Source: Echiichthys vipera (Eukaryota; Chordata; Actinopteri; Perciformes; Trachinidae). Taken from it: a stretch of DNA of 64,000 nucleotides. Each line of letters opens with the position of its first letter. The stretch's first letter is position 1. The notes under the pieces are model-generated. The model saw only the letters and a list, made by a program, of their open reading frames with translations, made no database searches and had not been told where the DNA came from. The DNA lies in NCBI GenBank assembly GCA_963691815.1, contig OY829648.1, forward strand, positions 23,249,123 through 23,313,122. The letters run 5' to 3'. The position numbers and the translations under genes are program-made. Below, piece after piece: positions 1 to 14,700 of the stretch.

Positions 1-1619
1 GAGATGCTTGTGACCACTACTGTGAAAAAAAAAAAAAGGCTACTGCCTTCTATGTTCCATGGAGATATGATCACATTTGACAATTAAACGTTTAGTAAAT
101 GATGGTCACATAAATGCATAAAAGCTATTACAGGATTTTGCTTATGTTCCTATGGAGCATTAAGTGACAAAAGTGGTGTATTTTCCTATTCTTAAGTCTC
201 CCCTATTCTGAGTAATTACAGCATGGTTTCCACTATTGTAAAGGAGGGATTAGTAAGGCCTTAGTTATTATATCACAAACCCATTCTCCCTTTAACACAA
301 TTTCTGATTTCTTCTGCATTGTTTGATCTTTTGGAGCCGACAGTGGTTGTATGGAAATGTAGGTAATGAGTGGCAAATATGACTTGAGGCTTTGTGTAAT
401 AAAAAAAGTGCCCGCTGGCCTCCTCTTGTCACAAACTGCAATTAAGTGACCACATAAGAAACAGATATAAATGTAAGGAAAGAAGCATGTGCACATGCAC
501 TTACCAAATGTGGCCTTACATTTAGCAGTCTTATTGCCAGTCTGCAGATAAAAACAGCACAATAGATGGAAACACACAATGTGAGGAGATTCAAGATGTT
601 GCATGAGAATAAATGACACGGCATTTTAAATGTATTTATCACAGTTTTAAAGACAACATGGTGCATAATTAATAGAGTTGAAGCTCTCAGCACATATCAA
701 GCTTTTTAAATGTCATATCCCAGGCCAGGTGGAATATATATAATATATATTCCTCTTCAGTATGTTCTAACCCTGCTCCAGGGTTCGTTCCCAATAGCGC
801 ACATCAAGAAATCCTACGTAAACAAAGTTAGATGCTGATGCTTGAAACACCTTAATTTCCGTGGCTCCTGTAAATGCAAAAGAGCAGCAGTTTCACTCCA
901 AATGTCCTCTTGATTTCTGAGCTCCACATACTATCCCTGTCAGAGTCTACTCACACTTACCATTCATAGCATGCCCAAGCACGATTCCCAGCTGTAAGAT
1001 CTAGACGGACAATTTCTGGCCGCAGCCCAGTTGAGAGAGGTTGGCTTTAGTAAAGCATGATTGTACGTGTACGAGCAAAAGCATTAGTGGTGGTCCTGAG
1101 ACTATTTTCATGCGACCGTTTTATTCACACAGAACTATTTAGCAAGGCAGCATCTTGGACACTTGGAGGCACTGAGTCTCACTGCAAATGCTTCCCACTG
1201 AGCACACTTTTCTTTAGGATATTACCAGGTATACCAACTTAACCTCAACAGCAATTATAGACATAAAGAAGATCAGATTATATGACTTCAAACTGGATTA
1301 TCATTGTCCATCAATCATGTTGACCTAAGCTGTTTGATTTGGACATTCCATGATGGATGTTAAATATCCATTAACAAGTTCCCCCGCAGAATTATCTTTA
1401 GGCAAGAGCTAATTTTGGGGTGGTGGTCTAGGGTTTTTAAATATGGACCATGAACTACAACATCCCTAGTTTGAAACCAGCTAGAGACCTTTGTTGGATG
1501 TAATTCTTCTTCTCTCTCCATACCATTTTAAGTTCAAAATAATAGATGAATCTGTGTTTACGGTAGGAGTAAGCCCAATATTGGATACCTAGTTGGTACA
1601 CCGTACACTAGCTCCACTA

Positions 1620-1905
1620 CTTTCTACCAGAGAGGTGGCACTCCATGTCTCAAGAGTCAATTTTTGTTTTTAGACGTCAGTATGCAAGAACCCTGCCTTT
1701 ATCTGCCACTCAACTGGCAACACACCAGACCCTTACACTGGGTGGGACCCACAAGGACAGGCCTGGATCTGGTTTTCCCTGATTTGGCATGATGTAGGTC
1801 TTTGAATTCCATTTAGTGTGACCCCTCACCTAAGACCAGTCTTCTTTGGGAGACCCTACCAGGAACAACTGACCAAGACACTTCACGACACTTCCACGGT
1901 CAGGG
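1620..1905. repeat. degenerate LINE-derived repeat (possible)
   Basis: Stretches such as TGGCACTCCATGTCTCAAGA, CTGGGTGGGACCCACAAGGA and GGGAGACCCTACCAGGAACA resemble an interspersed fish retroelement segment I recall from other teleost sequence. It is much diverged, and the family and ends are not resolved. Confidence 0.4.
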
Positions 1906-4654
1906 GGGGATAGGAACTCCACCACAAAATGACATAACTGTGATTTTCTCTTTTAAAGTGTTATAATTTCAACCAAATGCAATTATAGGTAAGTAACTGG
2001 TAAATAAAAATTGAGGTTACATTGATGGTTCATTGGGATCATGTAGTACTCCCCTTTAACCTTGTAAACCAATACATTACTAATATTTGGTGCGGTCCGA
2101 ATACAGTTGGGACAAAGCAACAGGAACTCTTGTGAGGCTCACAGGCAGGTGCTCTAAAAGTGACTTCACCATGATAACTTGAGGCTGATAATAAAAGAAT
2201 AACAGACAAGCAGACTGTGTTCGTACGGACTGTCAGATTGACACAGGACAGACAAAAGGGAACAAGTGAATCACTTCCTGCAAACAACTTTCTGTGGATC
2301 AGTCGCCGAGGTGACTGCGGTGACAACATTTCAGGTCTGTTTGTGTTGAAGTGTGGTAGAGACTTCTGTTTATCCTAAGAGCTGGACAGATTCAATCAGC
2401 TGGACCTTTCTGCCTCAATCTGTCCTGAGGGGTTATTTACTACATTGGTACTACTCATGCTGTGTGCAAACTTAAGTCCTCATATGTGACCTACATGTTG
2501 TATGAGTATGGAAAAATCACAAAGATTGAGCCTGTGCATCTTGGAAAGACAAACGTTTTTGTTGATCAAAGAAAACTTGTATCACAAAATAACTGGTTTC
2601 AGATTTTATAATAGCTCTGTAAGCTTGACATTGACCAGGATATGAAAGCCACTGTGGTACAACAGATGGCCTCATTTAGTGGTACTTCTCTACATTTGGA
2701 ACAGTCAGATAAGCGAAACATCGGTTGAATGTCAATTCAAAATGTGAAGTACGCATGCAAAAAAAGACTTGGTTGCAGATGAAAAGTGTTTGATTTTGAG
2801 CACTGAAAATGTTTTCCATGCATTTTGGAAGTTCTGCTTGATAAATAATTCTTAGTGTGACTAATGACAACCACTCTGTATGCCGTGTGAAAATTGGTGA
2901 CATCAGGCACTGGAAACATCATTTTGTGCTTCAGTACCTGCCAATCCTGATGTAAATTAAAAAATTAGCCTGTTTAGGCCTGGATAGGGCCACTACAGCA
3001 GAGCTGTGTCCCGAAGCTGGTCTCATAAAAACCAGCACTGCACGCAGCACAATTGAGCCCTGCCCACCAAATCAAGACTAATTAAGTTAAATTAACCAAC
3101 TACAGAAATTTCAAAGGGCAATTTACTTAAATTACAGGAATTATTTCCAATGCCTGTGTTCTCCACAGACTAAAAAAAGCTTAAATTTACTTTTACCAGC
3201 AAACAGAAACCAAAGCAGAGCTTTTGTGTGGTCACATTTTGTAACTTTATTGAGATAGAAAATTAAGAGAACTGCTAAAATAAAATGGGTGGTAATTCAA
3301 TACAGGCAAAGCCATGACAAATAAAGCAACAGATGTGTAGGCACCAGAGGTTACTACTTTGTACTTTCATCCACTTAGAGTTATGAGACATCGGTTTTAA
3401 CAGCACAAACTGTGTATTGATCTTCTCAAAAGATAGCACATATAAGTACTGAATGTCTTCGATTCTATATGGACAACAGATTTTGAATCAGTATCACTAA
3501 AACGCTCACTACTATGAGGTCATGAGACGGGCTAACACAGCAGCATCATGGTCTGGCTGGAACAGATCAGCTCAGATCGCCATTTTGGGAAATACGCATA
3601 TGAGAGGGAGTATAAAGGCTTCCTAGGTGGATTTTGGCACCGTGGGACAGAGCCAAGCAAGCAGTTTACCGTTTCCAGTCTTTATGCTAAGCTAGTTATC
3701 CGGCTGTTGGCTCTATTCTTGTATTTAACTGACAAAGATAAGCATGGTAACAATCTTCTCATCTATTTCTCAACAAAAACGAAAGATTGTATACATGAAG
3801 TCCAAGAAAAAGAAACAACATTTCTCAAGTACAAAATAAGCATTACGTAGGGCAAATGTTTATTCAGCAAACTGTATGAAGTCTGAACTGGATATTATAT
3901 TTCAAAAAACAGGTAAAACGTGATGAGGGACATTAAAATGACATCTAAAAGGACAATGAGTAAACGAATTAAGGGTCTCCGTGTCCTCCCTCACAGAGGG
4001 ATGCGCAGTCAGATGTGAGATCATCGCTTCTGACTGCAAAAGGGTGGAAAAATGCGTCATCACAGGCCAGACATCAAAGAGTGCCCATTCACAGGGGTTA
4101 ACATCCAAAAGAGGTTAGCAGAGGTTATAAAAACACATCTATAAACACAGAGCCACACCAATGAGCCACACGGTCAGTTATTACCGGCACTGTTGTCGTA
4201 ATAAACTAACATTAGGTAAGAAAATGGTACGTAGAGGAACCTCATGCACAAGAACATTCACACAGTGAGACACCTCAGAGGTGTCAGAAAAACGAGCGTG
4301 TCAACATTAACTTTTATTAGCCGATGGAAAACTGAGACTAATGGTCTTACTGAAGCTTGACAGAAAGGAGAAATGTGTTGAACTTCAAAGGTGGCGGAGG
4401 AACAGTGAGGTGCTGGTTTCCTTTAGTTTTTAATTAAAACAAATAGTCAACAGAAGGACACATAAGCTAATGAGTGTTGAGTGAGTGCTTCATAATATAA
4501 TACATTTTATCTTTAGTGTTTTCCAAGATTCTCAAACTACAAGTTAAGAAACATGATAGCTTTGATAACTAAAAACACACTGAAGGCACAAAGAGGCAAG
4601 GTATGAAATCAGATTTTAAAGGCCATCTGTTCACAAAAAAGTGTTACATTGACA

Positions 4655-4660
4655 TTTATT
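4655..4660 (-). terminator. candidate znhit6 polyadenylation signal
   Basis: An AATAAA hexamer on the minus strand about 650 nt after the annotated stop, the first I found downstream. Another lies at 4313-4318. The true 3' end needs transcript data. Confidence 0.3.
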
Positions 4661-5313
4661 ACTTGTGCTTTTAATTATATCATGCTCTTCACACTTTAAA
4701 GAAGATCAGCATATACATATATATGTTTCCAAGGTAAAGAATGAACCTTCAAAGTGAAATGATAAATACAGATGAGACTGCCTTAAAATTATATTTTTGT
4801 TGCCTTTGGTTTGATATTAGTGAGAGCATCCACGAAAGATGAGCAGCACAACACAAATACAAAAATAATTAAAGTAAAATGTTTTTAATTAAGAAAGCAT
4901 GCTTCAAGACAGATTAGATTAAACCTAAATTTTAAACATTAACATTGAAATGCTCATTGTATTTCCATCTATATACAGTACAAAGATACAGTTGTAACAA
5001 CCATTGTTCTGGTTCCTAAAAATAATCTGTTTAAAACAACTGAAAACACTGCTGGATTGGATTGGTCCACTGCATATTGACACAAGATTGATGACTTCCT
5101 GTCAGATAGGTCTGCCTCCCCATTAATTTCACTCGGAACATCTGGGCATTATCATTCCAGTCCACAGCTGTCAGCAGCATTAGCTGACTCATTTTCATCA
5201 TGACAATTATGGGTTTGAACAGGCCCTGGCTCTTTCACAGCATCATCCATAGTCATGCTGAACTCAGAACTCTTCTCTGACAGCTCATTGTCATCAGTGG
5301 AACCAGAGATCTT

Positions 5314-5741
5314 CTAAGTCATACACCGATCTCTGCTGCTATCACTGTGAATATTAATACCATCATTAACAGTGACGCCCACACTGTCTGCTGGTTCATC
5401 TTTAATCACCTCCAAATCATTAGCAGGGCGGTTGGAACCAACACAGCTCTTACCACATGGGGTACTGTCTTCAGCATTTCTTTCCTCCTCCTCTTTCTCA
5501 TCATCACTGCTGTCTGTGATCTCTCCCTCCTCTATCTCTTCCTTCCCTGCTTCCCTCTTGGCCCTTTTCACTTGTGGGGGTTCAGTTTCAGGTCTAGTTT
5601 CCAGGGTTTCTGTCCAGATGTCGGTTCCCCCCAGGGTGAAAGCTCCTTGTAGGGATGGTAAAACTTGCATCACATCCTCCTCGTCTTGGTCCACTCGTTC
5701 CTTCTTTGTTGCAAAACTACTGCAAGCTGATGCAGATTCAG
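5314..5741 (-). CDS. znhit6: znhit6 last coding exon, acidic C-terminal tail
   Basis: After a ttttttcag acceptor, 428 nt encode residues 264-405. The tail holds a basic cluster (PPQVKRAKREAGK, a possible nuclear signal), an acidic run (EEIEEGEITDSSDDEKEEEE) and VIKDEPAD, which fits a SUMO-type psi-K-x-E/D site. It ends DRCMT then TAG. The same frame stays open for another 53 codons after the TAG (see findings), so the annotated end may be a recent truncation. The splice junction is in phase with exon 9. Confidence 0.85.
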
Positions 5742-8700
5742 CTGAAAAAACACGACCCCGTGTATAAAATGCATGATTAAACACAGCTCAGTCCAGATGT
5801 ATACAAAAGTTATCAGAGTGGTCAGTTGCACAGAGATGTTTAAAGCACAGCTGGGGGCATGCTTAAACAGAAATGGTGAGAAAGAGGAACAGTACAGACA
5901 GTCTGGGAATGATGACGCTATAGTTTGGCTCCATGCTGGTTTCCAGGATGAGGCAGCGTGCCAAGCAATTAGTTATGCAATAAAGTATGGTGGACATGAG
6001 TGAAAGAAAGGCTGCAGAATAAATGACTGTGAGAACGATAATTGTGAATTATAAGCAATTACTCTCCTAAATGATCTCCCTGCAGTCTGCTGAATTATAA
6101 AACTCATGAAGCTATTTCAGTAAAATTCACTTGAAACCTCAGACACCTTTGCCAACACATTTTTGCTTGTATCCTAAGAAATGGTTATCCAGCTGAGCCT
6201 ATAATATGAAAGATTAATGTAATTCAGCTTTTCTTCTTTGTGTTGTAACACAAGACATTTAAAAAGCCAGCCTGTCTCCCATTAACCATTTATCATCAGC
6301 ACGGACCATTACTTATAGAATTTAAAGGCTCCATCATTTTTTGACCTTATAAAGTTAAGGAAAATAAACATACATGTGTTAAGAGTTTTAGTTATGGGTT
6401 GAGTGCATTCTCAACTGCCCATAAATAAAAAATATGGGCCTGCTTTAGACCAATGTTGACAAAAATTACTGATGTAAACAAACATTTTACAGCATTAGAG
6501 ACCCGTCAATAAATCCTGAGTTTATTAAGGTAACCCTAGTTCTCTGAGCAGCATAAGTGATATATCTCACAATGGGATATGCTTCGATATTTAGAAGACT
6601 TCACCCATGTGGCCTAGCAGTCGTTGTGTCTCTACATCTGCACAGTGCCACATGTCATTCAAAAAACTCTTCTCACTTCAGAAGCGAAACTATCTTTTCC
6701 TGTATAAAAAGGAGACTTAATTGTCCTGAGGACACATAGGGGAGCAGATAGCTCTGGCATTGGGCACTAGTTTGCTGTAGCTTCCAGTCCAACAGCTTTC
6801 ATCAAAGAGATGATGGCTCAGGAGCAATGAGGCCTCTAAAAAGAATCAGCCTTGACAGGCCGAATCTAGTTTAAACGGGAATACTGACCTGACCGGCTGC
6901 ATGTTCTTCTCAACTTTATCCTCACTGGATGTGCCACTGTCACAGTGTCCAATTGCTCTTTATCACTTCCTGCTCAGCTTCCCATGCCATGGCATTTGCA
7001 ATTATCAGGATGTTGCTAACATTATAGCAAAACAATGTGGCACCAAGGCCTTATCACTGAAAACACACACACACAGACTAAAATTACCTCATTCGTCATG
7101 CAGCGCGTCTGGGTCTGACCGTGTAATGATACTGGGTTAGTGTGGTCCTTTGTGACCATACTAACCCTACTGCGATATACACAGTTTGACCACACTGTGT
7201 ATATATATGAGTGGAAACAAACTGCTGTATGTTTTTCATGATGTGCAGTCCTACTTTGTCAAGACTCTTCTTGGCCCTAAACATTCAACACTAGAAGAGA
7301 CAAACAGGTGAGAAAAGCCACATGTTGATCTCCTGTTTTCTCATCTTATGTTATTTCACAACTCATGAGATCACTGTTTAAAAGTAAGCTATGTTTGATC
7401 CTCTTTTTGGCCACTGTTGCTGTTGAGGTTAAGTTGGTGTGTGTGATGCTGTGCAGAACACCCTCATTTCCGTTGGGGTAGCATGTTGCCATAGTGAAAA
7501 ATAAGGGGAGTCTCAAAGTCTCAGCTGGAGAAACCAGGACATGATACAATGCTGTTGGAATTGGGGAAAGAGAAATCAGTAGGGGTTTGCATTTTGGGGC
7601 TACGTAGGGTTTTGACTCACTTATGTCCACTCTTTTGTTTAGTTACAAAAACAAATGTGATAAAACAAGCAATGAGCGGAATAAAGTTAAAAGAGAAATT
7701 AGTTTTTGCAAACAAACCATTAGTAGGTTAGTGTTGGTGCAGAAATTCATTTAAGGTCATGCTAGATAAGGGTGGGTTTTCTTACCTGGTCCTTTTAGTG
7801 GATACTCCTTCCAATGATCTCCGAGTACAACATACAGCACAGGATATTCAATCAGTGTTTTGTAGCTCAGGTTGTCCTTTAGGGTCTTCTGAATGTCCAA
7901 CTCATGGTATCTATTTCAGATCAAATTGAGACAAAAAAAAGGTGGTTACAAGACAACTCAATCACAGCATGCTGGCTAAATTATGTGACATTTAGCTCAT
8001 TGTAGGCAATTTCAAGTTTGCTAAGTAGCAACAAAGCCATAGCAAAAATGGCAACTGTTTCAACAGTTTTTATTTCCAGCTGCCTGAGGCATGTTGATGG
8101 CTGCGAATCTTTTAAAGATTGATGGAGATGTAAGTCATGGCTTGGAACACAGAAGATCCTGCTTGGTGTTCATCTCAAGGAATGGAAAGTGACTTTACCA
8201 AGAATCAACATCTCTCAAATGAAGTGAGTCTCTACCCTCCTTTAGCTCTTTGTATGAGATGACATCAGTCTAGTCTTGTCTCTAAGTACTCCTGTCATGC
8301 ATTAGGGATGGTCATAAATCACCAGACTAAATAGTTAACTGGATTCTTTGGAAACAAGGCTTTCCTCTACACTCAACTGATTCAGAACCATCCAGCTTAG
8401 CCTGTCATCACCAAAATATACAAGGCATCATATATGTTGAATATATACAGTAACTGGCACCACCCCCACCAACTGTCAAACCCATGCCAGACAGGAGATT
8501 TTTGAGCCATTGCTTGTTTTGCTAAAAGCACAAGCTGAATGAGAACTGCCCAGGTAGACACCCACTCCCAAAGCCAATCAAACTACTCTGCTATAATGCA
8601 GCATTTACAGGTCTTCAGCTTCCAAGAAGTCATCCCTCCTGGAAGAGTTTCTCTTAGGTGAGATAAGATAATTTCGCATGATCCCACAAATAAATGGGAA

Positions 8701-11700
8701 ATTGTCTTGGCACTTCCTGCAGGATAAGATAAAGGAAAGACGGGATAGCCTGTGGGTTTCAAAACAGGATTTTTCTTGCCACAGTACAACAAATGGTTTC
8801 ATGGTATTACTGTCCTATCACCACATCAAAAGAGTAGAAATAGCCTATGTAAAGATGGATTCTCTAGTAAATAGAAAAGGGCACTAGTGACAGGGTCAAA
8901 GGTTTAGCATTGAAACCAGTCTATGAAGCTGGTATGTGCAAAGTAAAAAAAGAAAACAGAATATCAACAAGGACGGCATCCATTTGTGATGTGCATACCA
9001 GACAAATACTGTTTCCATTTCATTTGTTTTTATGTCTAACTTTTAATGAATTAATGTTCGCAGATGTTTTATTATTTTTGCGGATACACAAACTAAACAC
9101 AAACATATTGTAAACAACAGTAAGAGAGGGGTGGATGGCAAAGCACATTGCAGCTCCCTGTGGTGTTGATACGACTGTTAAAGTTCTGGCTATTTCTAGA
9201 AACACAGCTGGATTGCTCAGCCAAGAACACGCACACATCTGGTCTCTATATAGTGTTCTAGTGAATGAACAAGAGGGCAAGACTGATGTTCTCTTCACGG
9301 AGGTTCCTATTGTTTTTCCCCTCTACTGCTGAAACCCATCAGCACGAATATAACAGTTGTAATGTGTAGGGGCAAAAAAGACAGCTGTTTTGATACGGAC
9401 TAGATATGGTGATAAATAATAATGTTGAAAACCCAGATTCATTTAAGGCAAAAATAAATTGCCCATGGCTGGTTAGTTGATGTCAGCATTGGTATGTAAA
9501 ATTGACTCAATGTAACATAGTGTGAGAAAAAAAAATCTTTTTTGGGTCCATGTTGTATTTGGACACTTTGTATACTGCCGGCAGCAAAAGGCTTCCAGGA
9601 TTGTGGCATTTTTTTTAATGGCAGCTTCTTTATAATGTTAAATATAATCTGCTTGTTATTTGTTACCGTATCCAAAACCAGTCCAGCATTGCAGGAGACC
9701 AGAGGAAGCATCTGCTGCACAGAAGCAAAGTTGAACATCGCTTTAGGGCAAACTGAGGGAGAGCAGATCGACTGGCTCAGGAGTGCTAAGGAGGGGGTTT
9801 GTGACAAATATGTGAGAGAAAGCACTGCTTGGGCAGGACAGAAACATCACTGTCTGATGGGTCCACAACACTGGTTAAAAAAAACAAAAAAAAAACTGTA
9901 TGCCCATACAGAGGTAGTTTATTTTGGCTGCAAATGTAAAAACAGCCTCTCTGCTTCTGGCACGCCCACAGTCTGGCTAAGCAGAAAAGAGGCAAGGCAA
10001 AGAAGGAAACGGACATCTTCTGGATGTCAGTAGTGGGATGAATAAAACATAAACATTAGAAAATCACAAACACAAACAAACATCCAAAAGGGTGAATGGT
10101 TCTCTTGATGCACAGCATGTCTCCTTTCCAGTAAGAGAATGTTGACTGGTTACACAGCTATGTTTAGTTTAGCACAAGAGCTCCCTTATTGGAGTGGAAT
10201 GATATTCCAGACAACATTCAACAAAAACATGCAAGTGTGCCCTTTGTGTCAGACTTCAACCACTGATGTCCATGACTTCATATCATTAATAATATGTTTC
10301 AAAAATAGGGTTTTTCGTATAAGACTGCATTATTTAAAAATGTGGAGGCCACTTTGTGGTTGCAATGCTTTGACCTTGTTTGGGACCCCTAAAATGAGAT
10401 GTGACCTCAGTCTGTAGGGGCCTCTCTTCTTATTAGAGCTAGAGTCTGTGGCCATGAACCTGTTATGTAACTGTACCTAGTTAGATAATTTCCCCTTGGA
10501 CAAGCATCCTAATCTTGCCCCACTTCCATTCATCCATCCTCAATATAATGTTGACAATAAACACTAAGAATTGAATTACAGACTTAACCATCCTTCATTA
10601 TGCAACCCCATACTCTAGCTATTAAGGTATGAGAGGCAAAGGTTACTAAGAGAGAGAGAGAGAAAGTGGGATAGAGCGAGGGAGATTTATGTCATTACAT
10701 TACTCATCATCATGACTTGAAGAATATTCTTTCTCCAAAGTCTGATTTACGACTGTGACTGTATCAGGCTAATAGCTGTTAGGTGTCATTTATAAAATAT
10801 TTATCTGGAATCTGTTGATGTGGGTTGATGATAACTGTGCCAGGAAGAAAATAAAGTTTACAGTGAAATGTCTTTCAGTATACTTCAAGTTCCAGCACTT
10901 TGTTTGTTTGCTTTTTTGGGACTTTCCTGATTTGAAATACAGCAGCAAATGTATTGCTTTCCTCAACATTTTTTGAGTTGTCCCTATGCCTTTGATACTG
11001 CCTAAAATGTTGGATTGGGTATCAGCCAGTATGCAATCTATGCACTGATCTGATACCATTTAATTTAGCTGTTGCAAAGTGTAGTGAACATCATGTGGAT
11101 GGACAAAGAGTTAAACTGTTTGTGCATAGTGTATTTCTAATCTCCTTGTAAACATTAGATAATTACACAACCATATTTAGCACAACACTTATTTATCTGA
11201 GGCGTTCACAAACATAAGTGGATGTTAGGTTAGAGCTGTGTTGCCAGATCTTGTGAGAGTTTCTTGATTGCTGGTCTCAAACAGAGATAATTTTGGGCAG
11301 GGGTGAAACATACGCCACACAGATATAGGAAATTACGATGAGTTGCTCCATCTCGTTTCGAAAACATGTCTGGTCAGAGCTAATCTTAGCAAAATGTAAA
11401 ACAATGTACACTGGATGCAATGCTTTAGTTTCTCGTGGTGACACTAGTGGTGCCAATTTTCAGTTGCACTACTGTTTTAGACTTTATACTTTGACTGTAC
11501 TATTTTAATTTTATTCATTCTGCATGTATTTGTTCATGTTTTACAAAGGATGTAACCTGAGCCAGGCCATACAACATTACATAATAACAGAAGCATATTC
11601 TGAGCTGTCTTCCTAATCAAGTTATCATCAACTGGCAGAACCTTTCTGACCCAATAAATTGTATATATTACTAATCTGCAATTATCCAACATTATCAACT

Positions 11701-14700
11701 ACCTTGTAATGATGGGCATTTGAGGTGACACTGTAGAGGTGTGCGACATTAGAGATAATGACACATTTAAAGTACTTAAACTTTCATTAAAATTATGTAA
11801 GGCTAAAAGGTACCTGACAGCACCTTCTAAATCTTGGCCCTCATCTTTACACTCGTCTTTCAGTAATTCCTCTTTATATGCTGCAAGAAAATATAATTTA
11901 TCATCTTAGAAAGTATGTGCAGAACAGCCCACTGGGCAAAAAAAAAAGCATGTGTGCGCTGCAAAGATGAAGGATGGGATGGGAGGTTTCATGACGCTTC
12001 ATGCTGGCTGGGGGGGCAATGATTATGAGCACCAAGGATCATCATTCACTCCATGACTATGTGGAAATGGAGGACAGCCAGAGAATACGAAAGTAGGCGC
12101 GGCAAATTGGTGCTATCAACACCATCCCGACCCCCATTAAAAAAGACAGACAGATGGGGCGGGAAGAGAGAGTGCACATGACACAAACTATGGAAAAAGA
12201 GAGAATGTCGGGAAAACAGGAATGGAAGAGGTAGATAAAGTGTGTTGTGGAGTATTTCCTTGTTCAATGGTATTTCTTCACATTGGAATCAAAGTCAAAA
12301 GGGGAGAGGAAAAACCTCTTAAGGCCCCCATGCCAAAGGCCTGTGTTGGCTTTGCAGGAATTTACAAGTCAGTGATGTCACGTTCATAGACAAATTATTT
12401 CGATTTGATAAACGCTGATTAAATGAGTCATGACTGGCAAGTCTCATCAAACGGTCAGAGTGCTCACACAGACTGGATGCTTGAGCAATGAAAGGATTCT
12501 GACACACCATTTTATTTTCTACTCAATACTCAGGCACACATCTGAAATGACAAACACACAAACAGACAAACAGACAGACAGACAGAGAGACTATCCAGAC
12601 TGCTGTCAGAATGTAATTAATAATCACTAATCTGCAATTGATGAACCTGCAATCCATCCGCTGTTGATCAGATTGTTATTTTCTATGAATGCCGGGATTA
12701 ACTGCAGCGCCTGCAGACATAATGGCAAACCTTGCATCAGTATCATAGACTGAGACGAAACAAGGGCAGAGAGGAGCCTGAACGCAATTGCCGCTACACA
12801 CAGCTGCAAAGAATAAAACAAGAGCGTATCTGTTTAATTAGCATTTATAGACCTTTTTTGACGTCCATCACTCGTGTCTCACGTGTCACGCTGAACAGAT
12901 CCGCTCCATTTTCTGATGCCCAATAATTTGTGCCCCCGTATTTTTTTTAACGCTTCAAAATTATTTTTGTGGAGTTCAGTGAAGATAAATCTGCATAGAC
13001 AGTTGTTTAAATCATATAAACATCCGGCTGTATATGTGTTTTGAACTTATTAACCGTATCTATGTCTTTGTCACTACAGACAGGTTCGCTTCACTCGCTA
13101 GGTGGGCGGGAAAATCAAGTCAATAATTCATAAATACTGTTGATTTTTTTATGGAGCCAGCATGAAAACAATTTTGAAAAGATACATAAGACAGCTAATA
13201 ATGATAACGAAGCAATAAATATTGTGCTCATTATATTTCATGTTGCAAACCATATGCACTTTTGTAAAAAATGTGGTGACGACCTCATCATTGCGATAGC
13301 GTCAAATGACTGCAGGCTTGCGATGATATGATTATCGTCACAGTACTATTGATGAATAGCTGATTTCAGAACATAAAACACAAGTGAAGTGGTTAGGCAA
13401 GCCTTTTTTCAAATGCATGACTGAGGCTAGAGCCATGAGATCTGACAACATCCAACTTGTTCAGTCCTAACAGATTCAGATCTATTTTTGAAAAGGAAGG
13501 GATAAAATATATATTTCCCTATGGGAATCAAGGACGTATCAAATTACATGGATAACGTGTATAGCTTTCACTATATTGAAATGAGTCAGGAGACAAGTAA
13601 AAAGTTAAATCAATCTCACCTCACAGAGTTAGCCTTTCTTCCCTCTGCTTTCATGAAGACTTTCACATGATTGAACGAAGTGTGCACATACATCTTTAAC
13701 CTGAAACAGGAATTCACAACAACACAGGAGATTAGAGACTCAACTCCAACTTAAAAAAAGACAATAAAAAACATGGAAAAATATGGACTGTGCAGAATTT
13801 CCTAAGATCATAAAGGTCAAAACACAAAAAATGTAACGCAGGTGAGACCTAAATGTACACTTGTCTGGTATGCTGATTGATACAGTATATCAGCACTTGT
13901 TTAAAAAGTTTTTTGTCTCATGTTTGTAATTTTGTGTTTTTTTAATTATTTTAATTTTATTTCCATTGGAATACATTTTTTGCTTGCTCATTTTACTGTT
14001 TGGATCTTATTTTAACAATTGTATTATGTGAGGCACTTTGTGACTGTCTGTAAAAGGTGCATTATCAAATTAACCTATTATTATCATCATCATCATCATC
14101 TATAGGCTATGACTAAGGCTACTTGTTTAAGGGAAAATCTTCCATGCAACTGACAGACAAGGTACCTGAGCCCACTGTAAATGGCCAGCCAATATGCCAT
14201 GGAGTTAAATCCCACTCACTTGAATCTAGACTAAGCAGAGGTTGCGTCTACTGATTGCACTGAACCCAGTTAGGTGACTATCCAAAGGGTTGGTTACTCT
14301 GGTGTACAATATGCTCTCGCTGTAGGTTTTACAGGAGACTGCCTACTGCTGACTGTTATCAGTAGAAAGGTTAGGTCAGAGGAGTCAGATCGCTGTTCTG
14401 TTAGAGGTTTATATTAGAAATGGGGAATGTTTTGCAATCAAAGAGCCTGCCTTGTTCAAAGACTGCAGTTCATCAGAAACATGAGCCTGGGAAATGAAAA
14501 AGAAAGTGAAGCAAGAACAAAATTACAAAGATAAATGAAGGGAAGTAAGATTGTGGAAATTAGACAGAATATAAAGTCACACCATCTGAATCCTGTGTGA
14601 ATGAAATTGGATTAGGTTGGTCGATAATAAAGATCAGGACAAAAAGTGACCTTTGAACATCTTTTGAAAGAACACTGAATTGTTCCTTAGTTACACTGAA

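Larger units (their letters stand above)
1..5151. other. no recognised gene
   Basis: Open frames here are short, unspliced-looking and carry no family motif. The upper part, down to perhaps 4.3-4.7 kb, is likely znhit6 3' UTR. A degenerate repeat sits near 1.6-1.9 kb. I saw no exon of the next expected neighbours. Confidence 0.5.

Noticed and set aside
5347..5767. Plus-strand frames of 101 and 131 codons
   Set aside because: Antisense shadows of the last znhit6 exon.
9542..10033. 163-codon plus-strand frame
   Set aside because: Longest chance frame in intron 8; mixed composition, no domain, overlaps a similar frame on the other strand.
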